A program made the position numbers and the translations under genes. From the NCBI GenBank assembly GCA_946539625.1, contig CAMNHT010000001.1, positions 1 through 51,688 on the forward strand: DNA of 51,688 nt, written 5' to 3'. Source of the DNA: an uncultured Clostridia bacterium (GTDB lineage: Bacteria > Bacillota_A > Clostridia > Christensenellales > CAG-138). The notes under the pieces were generated by a model. It had not been told where the DNA came from, made no database searches, and saw nothing but the letters and a program-made list of their open reading frames with translations. Shown piece after piece: positions 8,622 through 15,685 of the stretch (position 1 is the first letter of the stretch; each line of letters begins with the position of its first letter).

Positions 8622-8650
8622 AAGAAGCGGAGCGATCCGCTTCTTTTTAT
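8622..8650 (+). terminator. Intrinsic terminator after the metallophosphoesterase gene
   Basis: A 10-bp stem, AAGAAGCGGA - GCGA - TCCGCTTCTT, is followed by TTTAT. Its GCGA loop is the same as in the sdaAA terminator. Confidence 0.8.
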
Positions 8651-8723
8651 TATATGCTTTGAAATATCAGCGCAAAACGCTATGTCGTAAAAACGACAAG
8701 GATATCGGCGTAAGCGGCGCCGA

Positions 8724-8834
8724 TCAAAATAAGCTGCAGAGCAAAGCTGCCAGTTTCCGGTAAAAGATATGCGACCGAAGGTGCGAAGCACGCTCGATCC
8801 GGCGATACAATTTCTTCAATTCCAGGTTACTCAT
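8724..8834 (-). CDS. Small basic protein, 36 aa, unknown
   Basis: I do not recognise this gene. AAAGGAGA lies 7 bases before an ATG and opens a 36-codon frame that is rich in Lys, Arg and Leu and becomes hydrophobic at the end (KLAALLCSLF). Just past the stop the neighbouring frame reads on as LILIGAAYADILVVFTT, a plausible membrane segment, before its own stop. A single-base indel, real or artefactual, could therefore have split a slightly longer membrane peptide of about 52 aa. It sits alone downstream of an AT-rich region and faces the terminator of the preceding gene. Confidence 0.4.
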   Translation of the reverse strand: MSNLELKKLYRRIERASHLRSHIFYRKLAALLCSLF

Positions 8835-9089
8835 CACACAATCTCCTTTCTTGTATCTGATTAAGAGTATAAAGGAGAAATATGTCAGAATTGTCGATAG
8901 TTTATGAAGGAAACGCCAAAAAAGAGCGATAAAAGTATGAATAATACTTGAACAAAATATGAACAAGGTGTAAAGTATAATGGGATAATTTATGTATAAA
9001 TGCATATACGTCGATAATATAATGAAATATAATCAATATACCGAATTTTTTCGGTACGACTCGAAATGACAGATAACAGTGGATTACAA
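8835..9089. other. AT-rich intergenic region with repeats and promoter-like boxes
   Basis: No convincing gene lies here. The base composition is far more AT-rich than the surroundings. Visible structure: an inverted repeat AAGTAT-N5-ATACTT (8933-8949); a direct repeat TGAACAA at 8949 and 8960 (11-bp period); a TATAAT box (8976-8981) with no good -35; and an inverted repeat TACCGA-N6-TCGGTA (9039-9056). On the minus strand TATACT-like boxes could serve the small ORF at 8724-8834. The purpose is unknown. Confidence 0.5.
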
Positions 9090-9090
9090 C

Positions 9091-9113
9091 AAAAAAGGAG
9101 GCGACTCGCCTCC
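9091..9113 (-). terminator. Intrinsic terminator of the lipoprotein gene 9176-9928
   Basis: On the minus strand a perfect GC-rich hairpin (GGAGGCGA / TCGCCTCC) is followed by TTTTTT. It lies about 60 bp after the stop of the upstream minus-strand gene. Confidence 0.85.
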
Positions 9114-9175
9114 CGGTTCAAATGTTGCAGATCTGATGAAATGCGGTTCTCAAACGACGCAGATCACTTCGTGCG

Positions 9176-9928
9176 TCAGTTTGCGTCGAGCAGCGCAAGG
9201 ATCTCCTTACACTCCGATATGGTCAGATAATTCGGAGCGGACTGTCCCGCACGGTTTGCCTGACGGATCTGAACGGAGTGCCTGCCGTTCGAAAAAACAA
9301 TATCGTCGCCGGAGGAAGAGGTATAGTAGGTTTCCCCGTTTTCTGCCTTTTCCCGATAGGTTGCTACGAGCGCTTTGACCAATGCGCCGTTATCATCCGG
9401 ACGGATCAAGATCTCCAGATTGCAGGCGTCGGTGCGATACTGCGCGTTCCATTCGACGTCGCACAGCTTGATTCCGGACTTTGGTGAGGTCGGGTTTTCA
9501 ATCAGGGCGATTGCGTTGTCAAGCGACAGGACGCTTTCAATGAAAAATCCGTCGGTTTCCCGCCCGATGTAGTAGCGAAAGGTTCCGGTATAGCACTCAT
9601 AATAGGTACTGAGCGCATTGCCGTTTTCATCGACTTTATTGCTTTCACAAAGCGTATAGACGATTCCGTTTACCGTGCGCGATTCTTTTACTCGTCTGGA
9701 CATGCCGGTTTCCTTCAGGTTTCGTGAGACCTTGAGACAGAACGGCTCGCCTTTTGCCTCGTACGTCACGAAATAGGTCAGGGAGCTGTAGTTGACAGGG
9801 TAGCGGCTGTTGAGTGACCAGACGTCGGAATGCTCAAGCACACGATCGCCGGTGCCGCTTTTCCCACAGGCAAACAGCAGAATGATTGACAGCAGCAGGA
9901 CCGCTGCGCGAAGGATGTTGCGTGTCAT
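9176..9928 (-). CDS. Predicted lipoprotein of unknown function
   Basis: I do not recognise the family. The 250-aa product begins with a clear lipoprotein signal (MTRNILRAAVLLLS, then LLFAC as lipobox), so it should be anchored on the outer face of the membrane. The rest is soluble and mixed alpha/beta in character, with no recognisable catalytic motif and scattered cysteines (for example FACGK, YTLCES, YYECYTG, KLCDVEW). GGAGA lies 9 bases before the ATG. It is a single-gene unit with its own promoter and terminator. A palindrome between promoter and start suggests specific regulation. Confidence 0.7.
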   Translation of the reverse strand: MTRNILRAAVLLLSIILLFACGKSGTGDRVLEHSDVWSLNSRYPVNYSSLTYFVTYEAKGEPFCLKVSRNLKETGMSRRVKESRTVNGIVYTLCESNKVDENGNALSTYYECYTGTFRYYIGRETDGFFIESVLSLDNAIALIENPTSPKSGIKLCDVEWNAQYRTDACNLEILIRPDDNGALVKALVATYREKAENGETYYTSSSGDDIVFSNGRHSVQIRQANRAGQSAPNYLTISECKEILALLDAN

Positions 9929-9944
9929 GGAATGATTCTCCGGT

Positions 9945-9960
9945 CATATGATTTCATATG
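9945..9960. repeat. Palindrome CATATG-ATTT-CATATG, possible operator
   Basis: A perfect 6-bp inverted repeat with a 4-bp spacer lies at the 3' edge of the predicted -10 box of the divergent lipoprotein promoter. The position fits a repressor site, but no regulator is identified. Confidence 0.4.
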
Positions 9961-9986
9961 TTACCATAATCGTGCGGAATTGTCAC
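9958..9986 (-). promoter_or_regulatory. Sigma-A promoter of the lipoprotein gene 9176-9928
   Basis: On the minus strand GTGACA, a 17-bp spacer and TAACAT. The -10 overlaps the CATATG palindrome. Confidence 0.55.
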
Positions 9987-10046
9987 GAAAAAAGTCACGA
10001 TTTGGACCGATAAAAAAGATATATGGAAAAAGTTGAAAAAATATGC

Positions 10047-10075
10047 TTGACAGATTACCCTCCTTTGCCTATAAT
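10047..10075 (+). promoter_or_regulatory. Consensus sigma-A promoter of the tRNA operon
   Basis: Perfect TTGACA, a 17-bp spacer and perfect TATAAT, 11 bp before tRNA-Thr. It is the best promoter in the window, as expected for a stable RNA operon. Confidence 0.92.
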
Positions 10076-10086
10076 AGAAAAGGTCC

Positions 10087-10162
10087 GCCAAAGTAGCTCA
10101 GTCGGTAGAGCGACGCACTCGTAATGCGTAGGTCAGGGGTCCGAGTCCCCTCTTTGGCTCCA
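10087..10162 (+). tRNA. tRNA-Thr (anticodon CGU)
   Basis: A 76-nt cloverleaf including encoded CCA. The acceptor stem is GCCAAAG/CTTTGGC with discriminator T, the D-loop includes AGTCGGTAGA, and the anticodon stem ACGCA/TGCGT holds the loop CTCGTAA with anticodon CGT, reading ACG. The T-arm GGTCCGAGTCCC is canonical. Confidence 0.96.
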
Positions 10163-10166
10163 ATGT

Positions 10167-10243
10167 CGAGGCGTAGCGCAGTTTGGTAGCGCGTTTGGTT
10201 CGGGACCAAAAGGCCGCTGGTTCAAATCCAGTCGCCTCGACCA
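10167..10243 (+). tRNA. tRNA-Pro (anticodon CGG)
   Basis: A 77-nt cloverleaf with encoded CCA, 4 bp after tRNA-Thr. The acceptor stem is CGAGGCG/CGCCTCG with discriminator A, the anticodon stem TTTGG/CCAAA holds the loop TTCGGGA with anticodon CGG, reading CCG, and the T-arm carries GGTTCAAATCC. Both tRNAs read G-ending codons, in keeping with a GC-rich genome. Confidence 0.96.
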
Positions 10244-10245
10244 GC

Positions 10246-10273
10246 AAAAACCCCGGAGATATCCGGGGTTTTT
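10246..10273 (+). terminator. Intrinsic terminator of the tRNA operon
   Basis: The stem AAAAACCCCGGA / TCCGGGGTTTTT around a short ATA-type loop ends in a T tract. Confidence 0.88.
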
Positions 10274-10326
10274 CATATTCGGAATTGATCGCAAAGCGAA
10301 GACAGAAGAAAGGGAGACGGTGAATT

Positions 10327-10794
10327 GTGACGGTTCGATTTGCAAAGGAGACGGAATTGGAGCGCGTGAACGAGCTGCGAAAACAGGTGAACGAACTGCA
10401 TGCAGCCGGAAGACCGGACATCTTTAAGCCCGGATTTTCTAAAGAGCTTCAGGATCACGTTTTTGCCATATGGAACGATCCCGATCAAAAGATCGTCGTT
10501 GCCGAACGGGACGGCGTTCTTTGCGGGGTTGCGGTCCTGCATCATATCCGTAAGCCCGAAAATCCGTTTATGTATGAACGGGATTTTCTTGATATTGACG
10601 AGTTCTGTGTGGACGAAGCGTATCGCAGGACAGGCGTTGCGACGGAACTGATCGCGTTCATCCGGTTGTATGCGAAATCAGAGGGCTTTGACCGGATCGA
10701 ACTCAATATGTGGGAGTTCAACGGCGACGCGCTTGCGTTTTACGAGGCGGTCGGCTTTACGACCTATCGAAGATATCTGGAGATGCAGATATAA
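10327..10794 (+). CDS. GNAT family N-acetyltransferase
   Basis: This is a predicted acetyl-CoA-dependent acyltransferase of unknown substrate. The 155-aa single-domain protein has the GNAT core: a beta-4 strand (FLDIDEFCVDEAYRR), the acetyl-CoA loop RRTGVATELI (consensus R/Q-x-x-G-x-G/A, about 99-108) and the C-terminal LNMWEFNGDALAFYEAVGF motif. The GTG at 10327 is used; GGGAG lies about 11 bases upstream, a loose spacing. It sits after the tRNA terminator without a clear promoter and may depend on partial read-through. It faces the convergent glycosidase-like genes. Confidence 0.85.
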   Translation: MTVRFAKETELERVNELRKQVNELHAAGRPDIFKPGFSKELQDHVFAIWNDPDQKIVVAERDGVLCGVAVLHHIRKPENPFMYERDFLDIDEFCVDEAYRRTGVATELIAFIRLYAKSEGFDRIELNMWEFNGDALAFYEAVGFTTYRRYLEMQI

Positions 10795-10827
10795 AAACGG
10801 CGGCAGTTTGAAATGAAACTGCCGCCG
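10793..10827 (-). terminator. Intrinsic terminator of the mntP-glycosidase operon
   Basis: On the minus strand a 12-bp stem (CGGCGGCAGTTT / AAACTGCCGCCG) is followed by TTTTTAT. It may also slow the convergent GNAT transcript, but the plus side lacks a T tract. Confidence 0.85.
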
Positions 10828-10834
10828 CTGTATG

Positions 10835-11878
10835 TTACGGGGTGGCGCCATCCGCTTCGTAATCAATCAGATAGACAATGTCCGACATGTCGCGGTCGCC
10901 GTTACTTGGCTTGCTATAGATGCCGCCGTTCCAATAAAGGGAAGCGGATCCGCCGCCGTCAAGATTGAACGCTGCTCTGCAGCCGAGCATCTCCATCAGT
11001 TTTGAGAGCTCTTCAAGCGTCAACCCCTGAGAATGCTTCTGCCGTCCGTCGACCGTTACAAAACAGTAATGTCCCGGTTCATAATACCCGATTGCACAGC
11101 GCGGATTGAGCGGCTTGACCTTTGAGTTCGGAAACTTTTCAAGCGCGTGACCGTCTGCATCGAGGAGAGCGGGACCGAATTCCCATGCCTGCCATACCTC
11201 TTTGCTCGGCCCGTTTTTCTTATATGCGTCCACGGTCATCGGCTCCAGTGTGCCGTCCGTATACAGGAAGCAGACCTCCCAGTTATCATACGCGATCTCG
11301 TCATACGACACGCCGTTGCGGATCACAAGACGGTGCGTATGCGCGTTGAACATATCGCCGGAGATTGCCAGAAGCGCGTTCTCGCGCACGGCGATCCTGG
11401 CAACGGAGTCGCGGCTTGTGGATTTGAAATTCTTTGCCGCAGCCGTCCTGAGACAGCGTATATCGCGAAGATAAATATCGGTGACGTAGTAGGTCAGACG
11501 ATGGTTGAAAAGCTCATTGTCGGTGATCGTGGAGACGGTAAAGTGCAGGTTTTCACCGGCGTATTCCGTTTCGGTCATAAACTTCTCTTCACTCGGGACA
11601 AACCCGCCCACAGCCCAGCCGATCAGACCTTCCGGTTCAGGCGTAGGAGACGGGGTAGGCGTGGGAGTCGGCTTCGGCGTCGGCGTCGGTTCCGGCGTGG
11701 GAGTCGGCGGTTCGGGCGTATCGGTCGGGACCGGAGTAATAAAGGTCAATTCGTCCTCAGCGATGATCTCCGACGATGCGGTCGGTACAGGCGTCGGCGT
11801 TACGGCTGCATTCTGTCCGCCGCAGGCGCACAGAAACAGCGCGGCAAGGAGAAACAGGATGGAAATAGACCGTTTCAT
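10835..11878 (-). CDS. Lipoprotein with phosphodiester glycosidase (NAGPA-like) domain
   Basis: The C-terminal domain resembles the NAGPA/DUF2233 phosphodiester glycosidase family, whose members act on N-acetylglucosamine-1-phosphodiesters. Motifs seen: LLAISGDMF, GYYEPGHYCFVTVDGR, GLTLEELSKLME and FNLDGGGSASLYWNG. The 347-aa protein begins with a lipoprotein signal (FLLAALFLCAC) and a long Pro/Thr linker (about 27-84, TPTPEPTPTPKPTPTP). The ATG at 11878 overlaps the stop of the upstream paralog (ATGA). An extension to 11914 is possible but would put 12 residues before the signal peptide. It is the last gene of the mntP operon. Substrate is unknown; cell-wall or exopolysaccharide phosphodiesters are possible. 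Confidence 0.82.
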   Translation of the reverse strand: MKRSISILFLLAALFLCACGGQNAAVTPTPVPTASSEIIAEDELTFITPVPTDTPEPPTPTPEPTPTPKPTPTPTPSPTPEPEGLIGWAVGGFVPSEEKFMTETEYAGENLHFTVSTITDNELFNHRLTYYVTDIYLRDIRCLRTAAAKNFKSTSRDSVARIAVRENALLAISGDMFNAHTHRLVIRNGVSYDEIAYDNWEVCFLYTDGTLEPMTVDAYKKNGPSKEVWQAWEFGPALLDADGHALEKFPNSKVKPLNPRCAIGYYEPGHYCFVTVDGRQKHSQGLTLEELSKLMEMLGCRAAFNLDGGGSASLYWNGGIYSKPSNGDRDMSDIVYLIDYEADGATP

Positions 11879-12921
11879 TGCGAAAGGCCTGCCTTTCCGC
11901 AGTAGAATCGGCATTGATCATACGACTCGTTTGCAACGTATACAATATCCGCAATATCGCGTCCGCCGCCGCTCGGCTGGTTGAGGACATCATCGTTATA
12001 GTAAAAATGTGCCGACGCGCCGCCGTCAAGATTATATGCCTGTGTGCATCCCAATGACTGCATCAGAAGGGCAAGCTCCGTAAGCGTCAAGCCGCGCGAT
12101 TGCCTTTGTCTTCCGTCAACCACGACAAAGCAATAGTGCCCCGGTTCATAATAACCGATGCAGCTCCGCGGGTTTTGGACCGAAATACTGATGCCGGGAA
12201 ACACCGTGATGGGTTTTCCCTTGCTGTTGAACAGCGCGGGACCGAATTGCCATCCCTGCCATGGATCCTTCTCCATGACTTCTGCAACACTGCAGTTGCC
12301 TCTCATGATTTCCATTTCTCCGTTTTTCAGCAACAGGCAGATATCATGGTCGTTGATCTTTTTATGAAACAATTCTCCGTTGCGGATCACAAGTGCGGGA
12401 ACAAAGTCTCCGGAGATCGCAACCAGAGCATCCTCACGTCTTGCGGTTGCTTCGATCGGCCCACGGCCCGGGCGGTCAAAGTTCCCGCTGGTGCAGCCGG
12501 TTCGGATCTGCGTGACGTCGGAAACGTAAATGTCAGCAACATAATAGACGAGTTTTTTGTTGAACAGCTTGGAATCCTCAACCGTACGTACGGTAACAGA
12601 CATGTCGGGACTCCGGTACGTATCATTGACGAAGAGAACGCCGTCCGACCAGTAAGGGGACGCAACATCCGCAAGATCGGCATCCAATTCGCTGTCGGCA
12701 GGAATCGGTTCGACCGTCGGCGCAGGAGAAGGCGTCGCGGGGATCGCCGTACGCGCGGCAGCCATACCGTCGGAGGACTGCGATGCGGTTGAGATTTCCG
12801 TATATTGACCGTCGACACGGCTCTTTAAAGAGAACGCGATTCCTGTAACGATCGCCAGCAGAATCGCAACCGCGATCAGCGTGATCGCGGGAATTGAGTT
12901 TTTCAAAGAAATCTTTTTCAT
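11875..12921 (-). CDS. Membrane-anchored phosphodiester glycosidase (NAGPA-like) protein
   Basis: This is a paralog of the next gene and of nearly equal length (348 aa), so a tandem duplication is likely. It has an N-terminal membrane anchor (about 10-30, ITLIAVAILLAIVTGIAF) rather than a lipobox, a Ser/Pro/Thr spacer, and the same domain signatures: LVAISGDFV, GYYEPGHYCFVVVDGR, GLTLTELALLMQ and YNLDGGASAHFYYN. The first ATG (12921) overlaps the mntP stop as ATGA, and no Shine-Dalgarno is seen; translation is probably coupled to mntP. A TTG two codons earlier is the other option. The C-terminus carries an extra tail with two cysteines (QCRFYCGK). Confidence 0.8.
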   Translation of the reverse strand: MKKISLKNSIPAITLIAVAILLAIVTGIAFSLKSRVDGQYTEISTASQSSDGMAAARTAIPATPSPAPTVEPIPADSELDADLADVASPYWSDGVLFVNDTYRSPDMSVTVRTVEDSKLFNKKLVYYVADIYVSDVTQIRTGCTSGNFDRPGRGPIEATARREDALVAISGDFVPALVIRNGELFHKKINDHDICLLLKNGEMEIMRGNCSVAEVMEKDPWQGWQFGPALFNSKGKPITVFPGISISVQNPRSCIGYYEPGHYCFVVVDGRQRQSRGLTLTELALLMQSLGCTQAYNLDGGASAHFYYNDDVLNQPSGGGRDIADIVYVANESYDQCRFYCGKAGLSQ

Positions 12922-13559
12922 AAACAAAGGATATGCAAAACAAGCGCGGCAGATACTGTGTTACAACGCAGAAAATCCGGCAGAATGCCAAGTGCTTCCA
13001 ATAAAACTTTCATACCGATCAAAATCAGTACCGCGCCGCCGGAGATCGTAGCAGCACGATGATACCTGAGACCGAATCGATTTCCGATCCATACGCCGAT
13101 CAACGAGAGAATGAAGGTCGTCGCACCGACCAGAGAAACTGCAAGAAAAATACTCGTTCCCCCGGTGAGCCAGACGACGCCCTCCTGCAGCGAGAACGAG
13201 ACGCCGACGGCAAACGCATCGATGCTGGTCGCGATCGCAAGAATGAACAGACGCCCGATCGTTCCGACATCGGACGGAGAATCTTCCTTGTTGCGGATGC
13301 CTTCGATCAGCATCTTAACGCCGAGGATCAACAAAAGCGAAGCAGCGATCCACGGACCGATCGTTACGGCGGAGGCGAAGGTCGATCCGAGCGCAAATCC
13401 GAGAAGCGGCATCAAAGCCTGAAACACACCGAAAAACAACGCGATCAGCGCTGCGCGGCAAGGGTCCAGCTTTTTCATAGAAACGCCCTGACACATGGAA
13501 ACCGCAAATGCGTCCATCGACAGCCCTACGCCGATCAGCAGAATATCTGTAAAGCTCAT
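12918..13559 (-). CDS. mntP: Manganese efflux pump MntP family protein
   Basis: MntP exports Mn(II) across the cytoplasmic membrane. The 213-aa protein has six predicted membrane segments in two related halves, each with the signature Asp motif: SMDAFAVS (14-21) and SIDAFAVGV in the second half. The ATG at 13559 follows GGAGG. The C-terminus is about 20 residues longer than typical (ending LVLHILCL) and runs to the ATGA overlap with the first glycosidase gene. I see no yybP-ykoY manganese riboswitch in the very short leader, so control is probably at the promoter or elsewhere. Confidence 0.9.
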   Translation of the reverse strand: MSFTDILLIGVGLSMDAFAVSMCQGVSMKKLDPCRAALIALFFGVFQALMPLLGFALGSTFASAVTIGPWIAASLLLILGVKMLIEGIRNKEDSPSDVGTIGRLFILAIATSIDAFAVGVSFSLQEGVVWLTGGTSIFLAVSLVGATTFILSLIGVWIGNRFGLRYHRAATISGGAVLILIGMKVLLEALGILPDFLRCNTVSAALVLHILCL

Positions 13560-13584
13560 AAACGCCTCCAAAATAATCTTATAC

Positions 13585-13613
13585 AGTATAGCAAGGAATA
13601 GACAAAATCGCAA
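13585..13613 (-). promoter_or_regulatory. Sigma-A promoter of the mntP operon
   Basis: On the minus strand TTGCGA, a 17-bp spacer and TATACT. The transcript leader is only about 20 bp, too short for a riboswitch. Confidence 0.7.
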
Positions 13614-13666
13614 TCTTTTCGGTATTATTTCATCGTAACTTTACATTTATATCACATCACTGCCGC

Positions 13667-13695
13667 TTTACACGGGAATCGAAATGCGGTATACT
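13667..13695 (+). promoter_or_regulatory. Sigma-A promoter of the ttcA-like gene
   Basis: TTTACA, a 17-bp spacer and TATACT, 21 bp before the ATG at 13717. Confidence 0.75.
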
Positions 13696-13716
13696 GAACA
13701 ATGAAAGGAAACGGGT

Positions 13717-14484
13717 ATGAAGCGAGTATTGGGCAGCATCCGCCGGGCGGATGAAAAATTCCATATGATCGAGGACGGGGATAAGATCTGTATCGGCGTG
13801 TCCGGAGGGAAGGATTCCCTTCTTATGATGCAGGCACTCAAGCTGTATCAGCGTTTTTCTTATACAAAATTCGACGTGATCGCGGTCATGCTCGATCTCG
13901 GCCTCAGGTATCAGAATACGGCGCCGATCCGTGCGTATGCGGAGCGGATCGGGATCCCGTTCGAAGTCATCCCGACCGAAATCGGAAAGGTCGTCTTTGA
14001 GTATCGCGCGGAGCGCTCTCCGTGCGCACTGTGCGCAAAACTGCGGCGCGGCGCGCTGAATACCGCGGCAAAGCAGCGCGGCTGCAATAAGGTTGCGCTC
14101 GGACACAACCGCGAGGACGTTTTGGAAACATTCCTGATGTCGATGCTGTACGAAGGACGCATGAACACATTCGCGCCGGTGACGTATCTCAACAGAAGCG
14201 ATATCACCGTGATCCGCCCGATGATTTACGTGCCGGAGAAATACTGCCTTGCGGTTGCGAAGCAGTTGGAGCTTCCGATCCTGCCACCGAACTGCGAGAT
14301 CGCAGGCAAGACGAAACGGGAGGAAGCGAAGAACCTGATCAAATACCTCTGCACCATCGTGCCGGACGCCGACATCAAGATGATGCACGCGATCACGAAT
14401 ACGGAAAAATACGGACTTTGGGACCGAATGCGTCTGAAACCGACTGCTGCGGAAAGCGGAGATGCAAAAGACGGCGAAGCGTGA
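13717..14484 (+). CDS. TtcA-like tRNA 2-thiolation ATPase (PP-loop)
   Basis: The product is a PP-loop ATP pyrophosphatase of the TtcA/TtuA group, which thiolates tRNA bases by adenylating the target and adding sulfur. The PP-loop SGGKDS is at 29-34. The cysteines expected to hold a [4Fe-4S] cluster are visible: CALC (Cys103, Cys106) and PNCEIAG (Cys193). GHNREDVLETFLM is the conserved ATP-site motif. At 255 aa it is a little shorter than Escherichia coli TtcA. AAAGGAAA precedes the ATG. It is monocistronic and convergent with the next gene without any gap (stop codons abut). Confidence 0.87.
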   Translation: MKRVLGSIRRADEKFHMIEDGDKICIGVSGGKDSLLMMQALKLYQRFSYTKFDVIAVMLDLGLRYQNTAPIRAYAERIGIPFEVIPTEIGKVVFEYRAERSPCALCAKLRRGALNTAAKQRGCNKVALGHNREDVLETFLMSMLYEGRMNTFAPVTYLNRSDITVIRPMIYVPEKYCLAVAKQLELPILPPNCEIAGKTKREEAKNLIKYLCTIVPDADIKMMHAITNTEKYGLWDRMRLKPTAAESGDAKDGEA

Positions 14485-15006
14485 TCAGTACAGCTCCCTG
14501 ATCCGTGCCGGCAGTTCCGAAAGGAGCGTCTCGCGAAGACGGTCGCGGTTTTCGGGATCGATCCGGTATACGTCTGCGCGCGGATGCGAACGAACAGCGT
14601 CCAGAAACGGCGTCTTTTTATCGCGTACCGCCGCGATAACAAGCGGCGCTTCGTCGAGCGTTTTCAGTACGGCTTCCGTAAACCGCGGCGCGTCGCTTTC
14701 CAAGAAACCGAGCTCATCAAATACGGCAACGCCGCCCTTCGGAAACGCTGCAGACGCTGCAAAGCGATTAAACGCTTCCGGGAATGCAATACTGCTTCCC
14801 TGACGGCATAACCCGATGCGGTTCCCGTCGCCGTACTGCTTCGGCGCACCGTAGGAATGGATATAGACAGGACAGAAGCCGTCCGATTGCGGGGCTTCTT
14901 TTTTTGTAATGACGCCGCTGACCGGCGCAGGGATCATTTCCAGAAGCGCGCGGATCAGGGTGGATTTGCCGACTCCGTTGTGTCCGACAATCAGAATATG
15001 CCGCAT
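14485..15006 (-). CDS. THEP1-like nucleoside-triphosphatase
   Basis: This is a small P-loop NTPase of the THEP1/NTPase_1 family; members hydrolyse NTPs broadly and their cell role is unclear. The 173-aa protein has Walker A GHNGVGKST (8-16) and a Walker B region AVFDELGFLE (94-103). GGAGG precedes the ATG by a short gap. Its stop abuts the stop of the ttcA-like gene. Upstream lies the terminator of an operon in the same direction, and no strong promoter is visible, so it may be expressed by read-through. Confidence 0.8.
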   Translation of the reverse strand: MRHILIVGHNGVGKSTLIRALLEMIPAPVSGVITKKEAPQSDGFCPVYIHSYGAPKQYGDGNRIGLCRQGSSIAFPEAFNRFAASAAFPKGGVAVFDELGFLESDAPRFTEAVLKTLDEAPLVIAAVRDKKTPFLDAVRSHPRADVYRIDPENRDRLRETLLSELPARIRELY

Positions 15007-15030
15007 AAAACCTCCGTTCTGTATGGATGT

Positions 15031-15052
15031 AAAAAACTGCCGATGAGGGCAG
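15031..15052 (-). terminator. Weak intrinsic terminator after the 15056-16622 gene pair
   Basis: On the minus strand CTGCCC-TCATC-GGCAG is followed by TTTTTT. The short stem suggests incomplete termination into the THEP1-like gene. Confidence 0.7.
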
Positions 15053-15055
15053 CTT

Positions 15056-15685
15056 TTACGGGTCGCGAATGAATTCGATCATGACAGTTTGCGGGATCGC
15101 CTCCGGCTCGGATTGAATCCGAACGGTGAATTTTCCGATATGTTTCGAATAGGGCTCGCCGGATTCTACGACCTTTTTGCATTGACTGACGATCACGTCA
15201 CTGTCCGAAACAGTACGCCGGAGAACAGGCATGATCAGGTCAAGAAGATCCTGCAGCGCCTTCGTCGACTGCTTGTTCTTTTCTTTGATGGATTCCGAGA
15301 TTTCGTTCTCTTCCTCCGGATCTGCGCAGAACTCTGTTTCAAAGGATAACCGCCTGATACCGCTGTCGTCGGACTGCATGCGCATTTCGATGGCGATACC
15401 GTCCTCGGATGCGATATCATAGTGATCTCGCCGATAGGTCAAAGTAAAGGCAGAGTCTTCGATTGCGTCCAGAATATTTTTTCCGCGGATCGACGGATCT
15501 GCCGTCGGAACGGGAGAGAGCGTGACTTCCGCTTCAACGGGATCGGCTTTGCCTTTATCGCCGCCGTAATAGAGCGCAAGGCCCAGAAACAGAAGGATCA
15601 CGAGCCCGATACAGACGTACTCGATAATTTTGACGCGATCGACCCGCGGAACGCCGCGCTTCTTTTTAGCTCGATCAGTCGACAT
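15056..15685 (-). CDS. Single-pass membrane protein of unknown function
   Basis: I do not recognise the family. The 209-aa protein has a basic N-terminus (AKKKRGVPR), one membrane segment (about 19-39, IIEYVCIGLVILLFLGLALY) and an extracytoplasmic domain. That domain has an acidic Glu/Lys-rich helix in the middle (EEENEISESIKEKNKQ). The ATG at 15685 is the first start that keeps the membrane segment near the N-terminus. It lies inside the last codons of the upstream E2-like gene (11-bp overlap), and no strong Shine-Dalgarno is seen, so translation is probably coupled. A role linked to the E2-like partner is only an inference from coupling. Confidence 0.65.
   Translation of the reverse strand: MSTDRAKKKRGVPRVDRVKIIEYVCIGLVILLFLGLALYYGGDKGKADPVEAEVTLSPVPTADPSIRGKNILDAIEDSAFTLTYRRDHYDIASEDGIAIEMRMQSDDSGIRRLSFETEFCADPEEENEISESIKEKNKQSTKALQDLLDLIMPVLRRTVSDSDVIVSQCKKVVESGEPYSKHIGKFTVRIQSEPEAIPQTVMIEFIRDP

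Noticed and set aside
8882..8932. 16-codon plus-strand ORF (MSELSIVYEGNAKKER) after AAAGGAG
   Set aside because: The spacing is only 4 bases, there is no promoter at a proper distance, and no downstream gene for it to lead.
10098..10421. 107-aa minus-strand ORF over the tRNA genes
   Set aside because: It is the well-known false ORF pattern from the complement of tRNA-Pro (VEATGFEPAAFWSRTKRATKL).
12921..13600. yybP-ykoY manganese riboswitch for mntP
   Set aside because: The promoter leaves a leader of about 20 bp, which cannot hold the riboswitch.
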